Below are positions 1 through 8,157 of a stretch of DNA of 64,000 nt, piece by piece (positions within the stretch are counted from its first letter, which is position 1; every line of letters begins with the position of its first letter). This DNA comes from Desulfohalovibrio reitneri. GTDB taxonomy: Bacteria > Desulfobacterota > Desulfovibrionia > Desulfovibrionales > Desulfovibrionaceae. The stretch spans positions 372,001 through 436,000 of the forward strand of contig NZ_JOMJ01000004.1 in assembly GCF_000711295.1 (NCBI RefSeq). The letters run 5' to 3'. The position numbers and the translations under genes are program-made. The notes under the pieces are model-generated. The model was not told the DNA's origin. It ran no database searches and saw only the letters and a list, made by a program, of their open reading frames with translations.

Positions 1-839
1 ATCCACGCCCTGGCGGCCGCTCGCTGATCCTGGTGGCGGTTGAAGGTGTCCATCAGTCCGCCGATCTGCTGGTCGGTGAAGAAGAAGTTGCGAAAGAAGG
101 CGGCCGCCTCGGGCAGGTCGCGGGTCACGTCCGGGCGTCCGATGGTGTGGATGTTCTCGGCCCGCCCGTAGACATTCTTGGGGTCGTCCAGGAACTTCAG
201 CTTCCAGCGGGCGAACATCCAGTGGGGCTTCCACCCTGTGACCACGATTGGCTCCCCCGCCGCGATGGCGTCTTTGAGCGATGCTGTCATGGCCGCGCCC
301 GAGGAGCTGACCAGGCTCATGTCCAGGCCGTACTCCGCGATGGCCTTGTCCGTGGCCTCCATGATGCCCGCCCCTGAGTCGATGCCGGTGATCCTGCCGC
401 CGAACAGCCCGGACTCGCGCCGGAGCTGGGGAATGGTCCCCACGTCCACGTAGTCCGGCACTACCAGCCCCACGCGCGCCCCTTTGTAGTTGTGCCCCAG
501 GTCGGTCAGGGTTTCGCCGTAGCGGTCCATGTAGTGGCTGTGGGTCAGGGGCAGCCAGGCGTCGGGGAAGAAGTCCAGGTCGCTTTTGGCCAGGGATGTA
601 AAGATGGGCGCGGGGTCGGCCATGGTCAACTCCACCCGGTAGCCCAGCTCGCTCTCCAGGATTTCCCTGGCCAGGTAGGTCATGGCGATGCCCTCGGCCC
701 AGGAAACGTAGCCGATGCGCACGGTCCGCTCCCGCGTGGTTCCCTGGCCGGGGTCGGCCATGAAACGCCCGAATCCCGCGATGGCCGCGAAGGCCAGCAG
801 CCAGACCAGCGGTTCCCATTTGCCGCGAAGCTTGGCCAT
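1..839 (-). CDS. Glycine betaine/proline ABC transporter substrate-binding protein (3' end cut by window)
   Basis: The periplasmic binding component of a compatible-solute importer (OpuAC/ProX type) delivers glycine betaine or a related quaternary amine to the permease. I translated it by hand from the ATG at 839: 279 codons are visible, close to the family's usual size, so only a short C-terminus lies beyond the window edge. The N-terminus has a basic start and a hydrophobic stretch (about residues 8-27) that is a signal peptide or membrane anchor. The OpuAC-type segment GWKPHWMFARWKLKFLDDP is clear in the C-terminal half, and other family segments such as FPDAWLPLTH are present. The start codon follows the permease stop directly, so the two are translationally linked. 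The ligand (betaine, choline or proline betaine) cannot be told from this view. Confidence 0.9.
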   Translation of the reverse strand, partial: MAKLRGKWEPLVWLLAFAAIAGFGRFMADPGQGTTRERTVRIGYVSWAEGIAMTYLAREILESELGYRVELTMADPAPIFTSLAKSDLDFFPDAWLPLTHSHYMDRYGETLTDLGHNYKGARVGLVVPDYVDVGTIPQLRRESGLFGGRITGIDSGAGIMEATDKAIAEYGLDMSLVSSSGAAMTASLKDAIAAGEPIVVTGWKPHWMFARWKLKFLDDPKNVYGRAENIHTIGRPDVTRDLPEAAAFFRNFFFTDQQIGGLMDTFNRHQDQRAAARAW

Positions 840-1661
840 CTACTTCCTCCCCAGGCCCTGGGTCACTCGGTCCAGGAACATGGCCAGGATGACCACCGCC
901 AGGCCGGATTCGAAGCCCAGGCCGATGCGGAGCTGCTCGATGCCTTTGAGCACCTGCTGGCCCAGGCCGCCCGCGCCGATCATGGCCGCGATGACCACCA
1001 TGGACAGGGCCAGCATGATGGTCTGGTTGACCCCGGCGAGTATGGTGGTGAGCGCCAGCGGCAGCTGCACCTTGAAGAGCAGCTGGCGGTCGTTGCCGCC
1101 GAAGGCGCGGGTGGCCTCCACCACCTCCTCGGAAACCTGGCGGATGCCCAGGTTGGTCAGCCGCACCGAGGGAGGCATGGCAAAGATGACCGTGGCCATT
1201 GCCCCGGGCACCTTGCCCAGCTGGAAGAAGAGCACCGCCGGGATGAGATAGACGAAGGCCGGCATGGTCTGCATGAAGTCCAGCACCGGCCGAACGGCCT
1301 GCTCCACCCTGTCGTTGCGGGCCGCCCAGATGCCCACGGGTATGCCCACCAGCAAGGCGAAGGCGGCCGAGGCCAGCACCAGGGCCAGGGTGCGCATGGC
1401 GTCGTCCCACATGCCCATGCCGTCCACCAGGAACATGCCCAGCAGGGTGAAGATGCCCACCCCGCGTCCGGACACCCGCCAGGCCAGGGCGGCCAGGAAG
1501 GGGATCATGAGATAGGAGGGCGGTGCCAGAAGCAGGCCCTCGCTGATGCTGATGACGAAGTTCACGGCCGTGGACACGGCGCTGAAGAAGGGGGCCAGGG
1601 TGGTGTTCATCCACTCGATACCCCGGGCGAAAACGTCGCCCACCGGGATGGAGACGATCAT
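840..1661 (-). CDS. Glycine betaine/proline ABC transporter permease
   Basis: This inner-membrane permease (OpuAB/ProW type, 273 aa) forms the channel of the compatible-solute importer. Several hydrophobic helices are visible from about residue 45 onward, after a short amphipathic N-terminus. The binding-protein-dependent transport loop lies around residues 150-200 (VRLTNLGIRQVSEEVVEATRAFG region), where the EAA-type contact with the ATPase is expected. The ATG at 1661 overlaps the TGA of the ATPase gene by four bases (ATGA), and the stop abuts the start of the binding-protein gene, so all three form one operon. The likely role is osmoprotection, which fits a marine or saline habitat, but betaine use as a nutrient is equally possible. 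Confidence 0.93.
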   Translation of the reverse strand: MIVSIPVGDVFARGIEWMNTTLAPFFSAVSTAVNFVISISEGLLLAPPSYLMIPFLAALAWRVSGRGVGIFTLLGMFLVDGMGMWDDAMRTLALVLASAAFALLVGIPVGIWAARNDRVEQAVRPVLDFMQTMPAFVYLIPAVLFFQLGKVPGAMATVIFAMPPSVRLTNLGIRQVSEEVVEATRAFGGNDRQLLFKVQLPLALTTILAGVNQTIMLALSMVVIAAMIGAGGLGQQVLKGIEQLRIGLGFESGLAVVILAMFLDRVTQGLGRK

Positions 1662-2839
1662 GATGCAGCACCTCCGGCGATGGCCTTGAGCAATTCGTCG
1701 CGGAAAATCACTCCTTGCAGGCGGCCCTGGCCGTCAACAACGGGAAGGGGCCAGGGGTCCTGGGTGGAACGCTGCAGGATGGCGATGAGATGCTGGTCCA
1801 CCCCGGCCGTGCGGGAGGAGAGCATGATGTCCTCGACCTTTCCTTCATGTTCCTGGGCGTCGCGCAGGCGGACGACTCCGCGCAGTTTTCCCTCCTTCAC
1901 CACATAGAGGTAAGGCAGGTCAGACTGCTCCATCTTTTCCACCGCCTCGGCGGCGGTGGCGTCCGGCGGCAGGGTGGGCGGCGCCTTCTCGGAATCCATG
2001 GCCGTGGACACCGTGACCACCCGGGAGCGGTCCACGTTTTCCACGAAAGAGCGCACGTAGTCGTCCGCGGGTTCGGTGATGATTTCCTCCGGCCCGCCTA
2101 TCTGCACGATGGCCCCGTCCTTCATGATGGCGATGCGGTCGCCCAGGGTCAGGGCCTCGGAGAGGTCGTGGGTGATGAAGAGGATGGTCTTGGGGTAGCT
2201 TTCCTGCAGCTGCAGGAATTCGGCCTGCATGTTGGTGCGGATGAGCGGGTCCAGGGCGGAAAAGGCCTCGTCCATGAGCAGGATGTCCGCCCTGGTGGCC
2301 AGGGCGCGGGCCAGGCCCACCCGTTGCTGCATGCCCCCGGAGAGGGCCTGCACCGGCTGTTCCGCCACATCGGTCAGTCCCACGGTTTCCAGGGCCTCCA
2401 TGGCCCGCTGGCGGCGCTCCTTGGGCTGCATGCCGCGCAGTTCCAGGCCGAAGCCCGCGTTCTCCGCCACGCTGCGGTGGGGCAGCAGGCCGAAGTTTTG
2501 AAAGACCATGGCGATGTTCTGCTTGCGCAGCTCCAGCACGTCCTCGTGGGAGAGGTCCAGGATGGGCTGGCCGTTGATGGCGACGCTGCCCGAAGTGGGC
2601 TCCAGAAGCCGGTTGACGCAGCGCAGCAGGGTGGACTTGCCGGAGCCGGAAAGCCCCATGATGACGAATATCTCCTTGCCCTCCACGGTGAAGGTGGCGT
2701 CGCGCACGGCCACGGTGCAGCCGGTCTCCTTCTGCACTTTGGGGCGCGGTTCACCGTTTCGGGCCATCTCCATGGCCCGCTCGTAGTTCCGCGGGGGGCC
2801 GAAGACCTTGAAAAGATTCTCCACTTCAATGCTGGACAA
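1658..2839 (-). CDS. Glycine betaine/proline ABC transporter ATP-binding protein with CBS domains
   Basis: This cytoplasmic ATPase (OpuAA/ProV type) powers the importer. From the chosen TTG start the protein is 393 aa. Walker A GLSGSGKST is at 62-70, the signature LSGGMQQR near 166-173, Walker B ILLMDEAFSALD at about 186-197 and the H-loop His at 224. Two CBS domains fill about residues 275-393; in OpuA these sense ionic strength. A longer frame runs back to 3064, but its extra N-terminus has no family similarity and would cross the neighbouring terminator and gene. TTG at 2839 is preceded by GGAGCG and gives the family N-terminus (SSIEVENLFKVFG), so I chose it. First gene of a three-gene operon. 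Confidence 0.93.
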   Translation of the reverse strand: MSSIEVENLFKVFGPPRNYERAMEMARNGEPRPKVQKETGCTVAVRDATFTVEGKEIFVIMGLSGSGKSTLLRCVNRLLEPTSGSVAINGQPILDLSHEDVLELRKQNIAMVFQNFGLLPHRSVAENAGFGLELRGMQPKERRQRAMEALETVGLTDVAEQPVQALSGGMQQRVGLARALATRADILLMDEAFSALDPLIRTNMQAEFLQLQESYPKTILFITHDLSEALTLGDRIAIMKDGAIVQIGGPEEIITEPADDYVRSFVENVDRSRVVTVSTAMDSEKAPPTLPPDATAAEAVEKMEQSDLPYLYVVKEGKLRGVVRLRDAQEHEGKVEDIMLSSRTAGVDQHLIAILQRSTQDPWPLPVVDGQGRLQGVIFRDELLKAIAGGAAS

Positions 2840-2879
2840 AGGCGCTCCGAGGGCTGTCTGGTCAGAAAAAGTGAAAAAG

Positions 2880-2898
2880 GTACTCGTTTTCAGAGTAC
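2880..2898. promoter_or_regulatory. Inverted repeat upstream of the betaine transporter operon, candidate operator
   Basis: A perfect 6-bp inverted repeat, GTACTC-N7-GAGTAC, sits about 40 bp upstream of the TTG start of the ATPase gene and overlaps a weak promoter-like pair on the minus strand (TTGCGC, 16 bp, TACTCT). It could be a repressor site for osmotic control. The family of any regulator is unknown. Confidence 0.35.
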
Positions 2899-2931
2899 AC
2901 GACTGGAGGAATCGCGCAAGGTTGGCAAAAC

Positions 2932-2964
2932 GAAAAAGCCGGGAGCGCGTGGAGCGCCCCCGGC
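2932..2964 (-). terminator. Rho-independent terminator after the DUF1318 lipoprotein gene
   Basis: On the minus strand a GC-rich stem (GCCGGGGGCGC pairing with GCGCTCCCGGC, loop TCCAC) is followed by CTTTTTCGTTTT. It lies 33 bp beyond the stop of the lipoprotein gene and separates it from the betaine transporter operon. Confidence 0.8.
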
Positions 2965-2997
2965 TTGCGGGATTGCGGGATTGGATAAGGGTGAGGA

Positions 2998-3564
2998 CTA
3001 CTTCACGGACCAGGAGCCGCCGTCGCTCTGCACAGGGTAGCCGGAGGGGGCTTCCGAGCGCCACTTGTCCGCGAAGATGTCGGCCACCTTGCCCTCCTGG
3101 GAGGGGTCGATGTTCAGCGCCCGGGAGACTTCCTTGTAGAGTTGCCGGCGGGTCTGGTTGTCGCGCTGCACCAGCTGGCGCACGGTGGCCTTGTCCTTGA
3201 GCGACAGCCCGGAGGTGTCGCGCAGGTGGAGCATGCCGTCGTTGCCGATGCCCACCGCGCCCTGCCGGAAGTAGGGTTGCAGCTTCTTGTTGTTTTGCCG
3301 CAGCTCGTCCTTCAGCCCGCGTATGGCGGCGTTGGACACGGAGGTGGCTTCCTGGGCGTGGGCCTCGGCAACGGTGAAGAGCGAGGCCAGCATGACGGCC
3401 AGGCTGCTTTCCTGTTCGCCCTCGGGCTGCGCCCTCTCCTGGCCGTACACGTCGGAGACGATCTCGTCGGCGGTCTTTTCCACCTTGGCCGCAGGGAAGT
3501 AAATATTGACCGTGACGCAGGCGGCCGCGAACAGCAGGGCCAGGGCGGCGAGATATTTTCTCAT
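2998..3564 (-). CDS. YnbE/YdbL-like (DUF1318) outer-membrane lipoprotein
   Basis: A 188-aa lipoprotein: signal peptide and lipobox with the acylated Cys at 16 (AAAC^VTV). Directly after it comes a short hydrophilic strand segment (VTVNIYFPAAKVEKTADEIV) resembling the small lipoprotein YnbE. Residues about 120-188 match YdbL/DUF1318 (VQRDNQTRRQLYKEVSRALNI ... ending in a GxW motif). In E. coli YnbE and YdbL are separate proteins acting with the intermembrane AsmA-like protein YdbH in phospholipid transport to the outer membrane; here they seem joined. The gene overlaps the stop of the YdbH-like gene by four bases (ATGA), which supports one functional unit. YdbL-type proteins are thought to act as chaperones for YdbH-YnbE; a role for this fusion is inference. 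Confidence 0.75.
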   Translation of the reverse strand: MRKYLAALALLFAAACVTVNIYFPAAKVEKTADEIVSDVYGQERAQPEGEQESSLAVMLASLFTVAEAHAQEATSVSNAAIRGLKDELRQNNKKLQPYFRQGAVGIGNDGMLHLRDTSGLSLKDKATVRQLVQRDNQTRRQLYKEVSRALNIDPSQEGKVADIFADKWRSEAPSGYPVQSDGGSWSVK

Positions 3565-5680
3565 GAATCCTCCTTGTCCAGTCCGCGCAGCACCCGGCCG
3601 AGGCGGTCGAGCATGTCCGAGAAGCGGATGGTGTTGCCCGGATTGGAATTGACCACGTTGATGCCGAACAGAGGCGGCCTCTTGATTATATACTCGACCC
3701 CGCCCTCCTGAATCAAGCCCCGCACGGTGAAGAGGTCGTTGTGCAAGCGGCAGTACAGGCCCATGTCCTGGTAGGCGAAGGTCTCGAAGAAGCTTGAGAA
3801 GAAGCCCACGCCCACGCCGGTCATGCCCCGGCCGGTGCCGAGTTCGGTGAGGGCGTTTACCGCCTTCAGGGAGATGCGGCGGTCGGCGCGCGCCTCCCCG
3901 GGGCTGCGGGCCACCAGTTCGAAGGCCACGGGCTGGCCGTAGGCGATTTCCAGCCCGCGCAGCATCAGGTCCAGGCGGCCGGTGATGGTGCCCAGGTCCA
4001 TGGCCCGGCCCAGGGGCAGAAGGTCCATGCCCTCCACCCGCGCGTTCAGGCCGATGCTGCGGCCGGACTGGAACAGGCCGCGGCCGCCGATGTCCGAGAC
4101 GGTCAGCTCGCCGCCGAAGAAGTCACCCCCGAGCTTGCCCTCGGTGGTCAGGCGGCCGCCAGCCATGCGCAGGTCCAGGGAACCGGACAGGGAACCTTCC
4201 AGGGGGAATGGCGAGGGCAGGGCGGCGAAGTCCAGGCCGGGCAGGCGGAGGGTGCCGCGCAGCACGCGGACGGGGCTGAAGGGGCGGTCCACGTGCAGCC
4301 CCGGCGATTCCACCGCGCCGCCGGGAACGGCCGCGCGGAAGCCCCCCACGTACAGCCTTCCCGGCACCAGCGCCAGGGGCACGTCGCTTTGCAGTGACAA
4401 GGGGCCGAGGGCGGCAGCCTGGGCGGAGAAACCGCCCCAGTCGCGGGGCAGCGGGGGCATGGGCTGGCCGCGCGCGCCGCCCTCGCGCCAGTGGAAGGGC
4501 AGGTCCAGGGAGGCCTGGCGCACCTCCACCTCCGGAGCCTGGAAGCCCAGGCCGTCAGCCTCCACTCGCCCTTCGGCCACTAAGCGGCCGTCGTCGTCCA
4601 GGCGCAAATCTGCGAGCAGGCTGGCCGCGCCAGCGGCCTCGGCCTGGCTCACCAGCGGGGAGGCGGCCAGCAGGGCCTGCTTCACCAGGGTGTCGAAGGC
4701 CTTGCCCAGGTCGGGAATGGTTGCGGTCAGTCTGCCTTGGCCGCCGCCCATTTCCAGGTCGGCGGAGGCCAGTTCGCCCAGGCGCAGCGTGGCGCGGGCG
4801 GGCCGTCCCCCTGGCGGGACAGGGAGAGGGAAGGCGGGGAGGTGCCCAGGTCGGCGAACCAGTTGCCCGCCAGCACCTGGCCGGAGGGGGCGGTCACTTC
4901 CAGGGATGCGGATTGCCCGCGCGAGCGCGCCCGCAGGTCCACGGCCAGCTGTTCGCTCATCAACCGGCCCTCGGCGGCGGACAGGGCCACTTGGCGCACG
5001 CCCAGGTCCAGTTCCAGCCGGTCCGGCGCGGCGGCCGTGAGCTCTACGTCGGCCAGCCCCGAGAGGGAGCCGGGCGGGAGGTTGAAGCCGGGCAGGTCGC
5101 GCAGCAGGCCGAGCAGCGGGGCCAGCTTGAGGCCGTCGCCGGACAGGCGCAGGCTCGCGTCGCGGGGCCGGGCGGTGCCGTGCAGCGCGCCGGACTCGCC
5201 CAGGTCGAGGGTCAGGCGGGCGGCGTCCGCATCGCCCGTAATATGCAGGAAGACGCGTATTCCCTGGCCGTCGAAGAGGCTGGCCCGGGCGTCCAGGGTG
5301 TCGCCGCGCAGCTCGCCGTCCACCCGTATGGACCAGGGGGCGAAACGGCGGGGGCGCAGGCCCAGGTCCAGGCGAACGGCCTCCCCGGAGCGCTCCGCCG
5401 CAAGGTCGAAATCAACCGGCCCCAGGTCCGCCAGGGCGGCTCCGTCCACCCCGGCCAGGGCCAGGGCGCGCGCGGGGTCGCGGAGGGTGCCGGTCAGGTC
5501 CGCGCTGGAGCCGTCCGGGGCAATTTTGCCGGAGGTTTCGACCACGCCGGGCAGGGCCAGCCGCAGGCTTTCAAAGGTGAAGCCGGGGCCCAGGCGCAGG
5601 CCCAGGTCCACCCCATCGGCGCGGGCGGGGGACGGCGGCAGCAGGAGCGCGGCCAGGAGGACCAGGAGAAGAACCCGCAT
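3561..5680 (-). pseudogene. YdbH-like intermembrane (AsmA-like) protein, interrupted by a one-base frameshift
   Basis: Two overlapping reading frames encode successive parts of one protein. The N-terminal part (ATG at 5680, signal peptide then beta-rich repeats such as VDLGLRLGPGFTFESLRL) runs to about 4807; the C-terminal part continues in another frame to 3561 and ends in a segment ending GNTIRFSDMLDRLGRVLRG, typical of YdbH C-termini. The frames join if the run of five C at 4807-4811 (G on the coding strand) were six: the product then reads through ...SRQGGRPARATLRLGEL... as about 706 aa. YdbH proteins bridge inner and outer membrane for phospholipid transport. Whether this is a real mutation, phase variation or a sequencing slip in a homopolymer cannot be decided here. 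The downstream lipoprotein gene overlaps it, so the pair was built to act together. Confidence 0.7.
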
Positions 5681-5717
5681 CCGGCCAGAATAGATTGGCG
5701 GGCGGGGAAAGGGAAGG

Positions 5718-6593
5718 TCAGCCTTGCCGCGATCTGGAGAGGATGCCCAGGTACAGCCCGGCCAGCGCCAGGGCAAGCCCCAGGGCGTCCAGGCCGGAGA
5801 AGGGTCGGCCGAAGAAGAGCACGTCCCAGACGAAGGCCAGCATGGGTTGCAGCAGCAGGGCCAGCCCGGCCAGGGAGGCTGGCACGTTCGGCAGGGAGCG
5901 GGAGATGGAGAGCCAGCCCACCGCCTGGCAGCACACGCCCAGGCCCAGCAGGGCCAGGATTGTCACCGGATCGACCACCGCCATGCGCTCGCCCAGGGCC
6001 AGCGCGCCGGAACCCATCATGGTGGAGGTCAGCAGGCAGACCAAGGCCATGTTGGCGGCCTTGGAGCCGTTGCCCTGAATGCGGCGCAGCCCGGTTATGT
6101 AGCAGGCGTAGAAAAAGGCCGCGCCCAGCCCGGCCGCCACCCCGCGCGCCGGGGCAGAGCCCAGTTGCTCCCAGCCGGGCAGAAGCAGCAAAGCCACCCC
6201 GCCCAGGGCCAGCGGCACGGCCAAACCGAACCGCCACCCCGGCCGCTCGCCCAGCATGGCGAAGCCGAAAGCGGTGAGGAAAACCACCTGGAAGTTGGCC
6301 AGCACCGTGGACAGCCCCGGCCCCACGTCCAGAATGGACCGGTGCCACAAGCCCATGTCCAGGGCGTAGAACAGCGCGGTCAGCAGAAACAGCCACAACC
6401 GCCCATCCAGCCGCACCCCGCCCCGCCCGCTCCACCAGGCCAGAAGCGCCAAAGCCACCCCGCCGATCAACTGGCGATAGGCCCCCACGGCCGTGGGCCC
6501 GATGTCGCAAATGGCCACCAACGGCGAAGCGAAGGAAATCAAAAACGCCCCGAACAGCACAGGCCCCACGGAGCGGAGAGTGGATATCGGCAT
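5718..6593 (-). CDS. EamA/DMT-family permease
   Basis: An inner-membrane drug/metabolite transporter family protein of about 291 aa with around ten hydrophobic helices arranged as two EamA halves (first about 1-130, second about 140-285). Family features include PxxxGAYRQLIGGVALALL in the first half and the LLQPMLAFVWDVLFFG segment in the second. Substrates of this family range from amino acids to purines and cannot be deduced. I use the ATG at 6593; a TTG at 6632 would add 13 residues. Neither has a strong ribosome-binding site. It is followed 37 bp later by the YdbH-like gene and preceded by tRNA-Arg on the same strand. Confidence 0.85.
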   Translation of the reverse strand: MPISTLRSVGPVLFGAFLISFASPLVAICDIGPTAVGAYRQLIGGVALALLAWWSGRGGVRLDGRLWLFLLTALFYALDMGLWHRSILDVGPGLSTVLANFQVVFLTAFGFAMLGERPGWRFGLAVPLALGGVALLLLPGWEQLGSAPARGVAAGLGAAFFYACYITGLRRIQGNGSKAANMALVCLLTSTMMGSGALALGERMAVVDPVTILALLGLGVCCQAVGWLSISRSLPNVPASLAGLALLLQPMLAFVWDVLFFGRPFSGLDALGLALALAGLYLGILSRSRQG

Positions 6594-6649
6594 GAAGGGT
6601 ATGGGGTGTACTCGGGATTGAGGGGAAGTCAAGTTGGACCAAATATGAT

Positions 6650-6726
6650 TGGCGCGCCCGCCAGGATTCGAACCCGGGACTCGTGGCTCCGAAGGCCACT
6701 GCTCTATCCAGCTGAGCTACGGACGC
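6650..6726 (-). tRNA. tRNA-Arg (anticodon TCG)
   Basis: The complement reads as a full 77-nt cloverleaf. The acceptor stem GCGTCCG pairs with CGGGCGC (one G-U), with discriminator G and an encoded CCA. The anticodon arm is GTGGC-CTTCGGA-GCCAC, giving anticodon TCG for CGA codons. The T arm contains GGTTCGAATCC. Confidence 0.97.
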
Positions 6727-7062
6727 GCGGTGCGGCATCCTGGGTTGGATGCGGGGCGCACTGGGCGATTGGTAGCGAAGATTTGGCGTGCGTCAAGGGT
6801 CGGCCCGCTTGCGCGCGGGTTTTACGCGAAGGGCGGCGGGTGTCCGGGGGAGCTAGCGGGAGTGTGGCGGCGCCGTTTGCGCGAGTTGCGCTTTTTGGTC
6901 GGCTGGAGATGGTTGCGCCACTTGAGTGTGGGCCGCCGTTGGTTGGCGGTGGTGGCGTGGTACGGAACCCGTTGGCTTTTTCAGCCGTACAGACCGGCCA
7001 GGACGCGCGGGACGTTTTTCACCCGTGGCGGGCTTGCGCGTGCGTCCTTGGGCGGCGGCGGA
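6727..7062. other. Intergenic stretch without a recognisable gene
   Basis: This 336-bp stretch between tRNA-Arg(TCG) and the small reading frame at 7063 is GT-rich on the plus strand, with codon-position composition unlike the neighbouring genes. I see no gene, tRNA, clear promoter or terminator. A plus-strand frame across the region begins inside the antisense of the tRNA and is an artefact. Confidence 0.6.
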
Positions 7063-7227
7063 CTAGTCGCCGGTGAGGGGCTGGCGGCCGGGGCCGTATT
7101 GCAGGGAGAGGACCGCCAGCTTGATGGCGTGCCACTCCGCGTCCGGCTCGCTCAGGCCTGCGGGCACGGTTACGTCCAGGTCGCGGCGGGTTCCGCCGTG
7201 GCTGATGGAGACCGTGTGCTCGGCCAT
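7063..7227 (-). CDS. Hypothetical small protein (54 aa)
   Basis: A short frame from the ATG at 7227 (MAEHTVSISHGGTRRDLDVT...) to a TAG at 7063. A GGGGCGAC stretch five bases or so before the ATG could serve as ribosome-binding site. An in-frame ATG at 7275 would add 16 residues. Third positions are mostly G or C, as in the real genes nearby, but I recognise no family. The predicted product is hydrophilic with an acidic middle and no signal peptide. Only moderately likely to be a gene. Confidence 0.4.
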   Translation of the reverse strand: MAEHTVSISHGGTRRDLDVTVPAGLSEPDAEWHAIKLAVLSLQYGPGRQPLTGD

Positions 7228-7408
7228 GCCGTCGCCCCTGTCCGGGCGTGTTCTTGTGCACGAGATGACTTTCATACCAAATCAGTAGGAAAATAGTAGC
7301 CGATACCGGATTCGGTGACAACCCGTCTGTCCAGTTGGACAGAAGAGGGGGCGCAACCGGTGAGCGGTTCCGGGGGCCAAAGCGGGCTGCGGCGACCGCC
7401 ACGCACCG

Positions 7409-7444
7409 CTCGGCCTTGCCCCGCACCGGCGGGGCAAGGCCGAG
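7409..7444. terminator. Strong 16-bp hairpin downstream of the HU-like gene
   Basis: A perfect inverted repeat, CTCGGCCTTGCCCCGC - ACCG - GCGGGGCAAGGCCGAG. It lies 44 bp past the stop of the minus-strand HU-like gene. Neither flank carries a run of T (GAGCGGTGCG on the minus side, TTAAACCC on the plus side), so it may stabilise the mRNA end or act in another way rather than be an intrinsic terminator. Confidence 0.45.
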
Positions 7445-7488
7445 TTAAACCCCGGCTGAATCAGCATGAAACGGCGGGGCGGATCGGG

Positions 7489-7827
7489 CTATTCGGCCGC
7501 CGCCGCTTCCAGGGCCGGGTCGGGCGTGAAGACGACCTTGCCGCCCTCCATCCTGAAGGTGCCCAGGCCGTGCATGGCCACGGTGTCCTTGTTCTTCAGG
7601 CCCATGGCGATGACCGCCTTGACCACGTCGAAGGCCATGTAGGCCTCGAACTCGTCCTTGAACTTGTCCGGCATGGCGTAGGTCAGGTTGTTGACCACGT
7701 TGCGGGTGTAGTCGCTGAGGGGATCGGTGGAAAGCCGCTCGCGCACCGCGCTGAGGTCAGGGGCGACGACCTTGCAGTCCTCGGTTGTGCAGGCCATGCA
7801 GACGCCTGGGTAATCCTGGTTGGCCAT
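7489..7827 (-). CDS. Small HU/IHF-like protein with N-terminal cysteine cluster
   Basis: A 112-aa protein starting at the ATG at 7827, preceded by GGAGAGC. Residues about 40-110 resemble the HU/IHF fold: two helices (DYTRNVVNNLTYAMPDKF..., FDVVKAVIAMGLK) then the turn and strand pattern NKDTVAMHGLGTFRMEGGKV, comparable with the GFGTF motif of HU, but the long DNA-binding arm of true HU seems missing. Near the N-terminus is a C-x2-C-x4-C cluster (CMACTTEDC), unusual in this fold and suited to metal or redox chemistry. A very AT-rich stretch upstream (about 7845-7885) probably holds the promoter. No partner gene is adjacent. The family call is by pattern only; function unknown. Confidence 0.6.
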   Translation of the reverse strand: MANQDYPGVCMACTTEDCKVVAPDLSAVRERLSTDPLSDYTRNVVNNLTYAMPDKFKDEFEAYMAFDVVKAVIAMGLKNKDTVAMHGLGTFRMEGGKVVFTPDPALEAAAAE

Positions 7828-8080
7828 GATGCTCTCCAAGAAGTGAAAAATTAGAAAATTAAAATACTTATATAAGAAAATACCATGTCCCGAAGGTTCG
7901 CGCAACGCTTGGGCGAGAAAAACATGCCTCGTCGGCGATTATTTTTCGGACGCCCCGCGGGATGGGCCGGAAGGATTGGAAAGTCCTCGGATGAAGGGAC
8001 CAATGAGGGACCATTGAGCCCAAATCGCGCAAAAAGAAAAGCCAAGCTGCCCCAATGTAGTGGCAACCTGGCGAAATCTC

Positions 8081-8157
8081 TGGCGCGCCCGGGAGGATTC
8101 GAACCTCCGACCGTCGGTTTAGAAGACCGATGCTCTATCCTGCTGAGCTACGGGCGC
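8081..8157 (-). tRNA. tRNA-Arg (anticodon TCT)
   Basis: The complement folds as a 77-nt cloverleaf. Acceptor GCGCCCG pairs with CGGGCGC, discriminator G, encoded CCA. The anticodon arm is TCGGT-CTTCTAA-ACCGA, anticodon TCT for AGA codons. T arm GGAGGTTCGAATCCTCC. Confidence 0.97.

Noticed and set aside
2840-3064. Longer N-terminus for the betaine transporter ATPase
   Set aside because: It would cross the terminator and the end of the lipoprotein gene and has no family likeness; TTG at 2839 fits the family start.
5878-5895. TGGCACG on the plus strand inside the EamA gene, like a sigma-54 -24 element
   Set aside because: There is no TTGCA at the -12 position and it lies within a coding region with no gene downstream on that strand.
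6649-7296. Plus-strand frame beginning MARPPGFEPGTRGSE
   Set aside because: This is the classic false protein made by translating the antisense of a tRNA gene (tRNA-Arg TCG).
7290-7320. GCCGATA reminiscent of a sigma-28 flagellar promoter
   Set aside because: No TAAA-type -35 lies at the right distance and no flagellar gene follows. The same applies to GCCGATAG on the minus strand near 30365.
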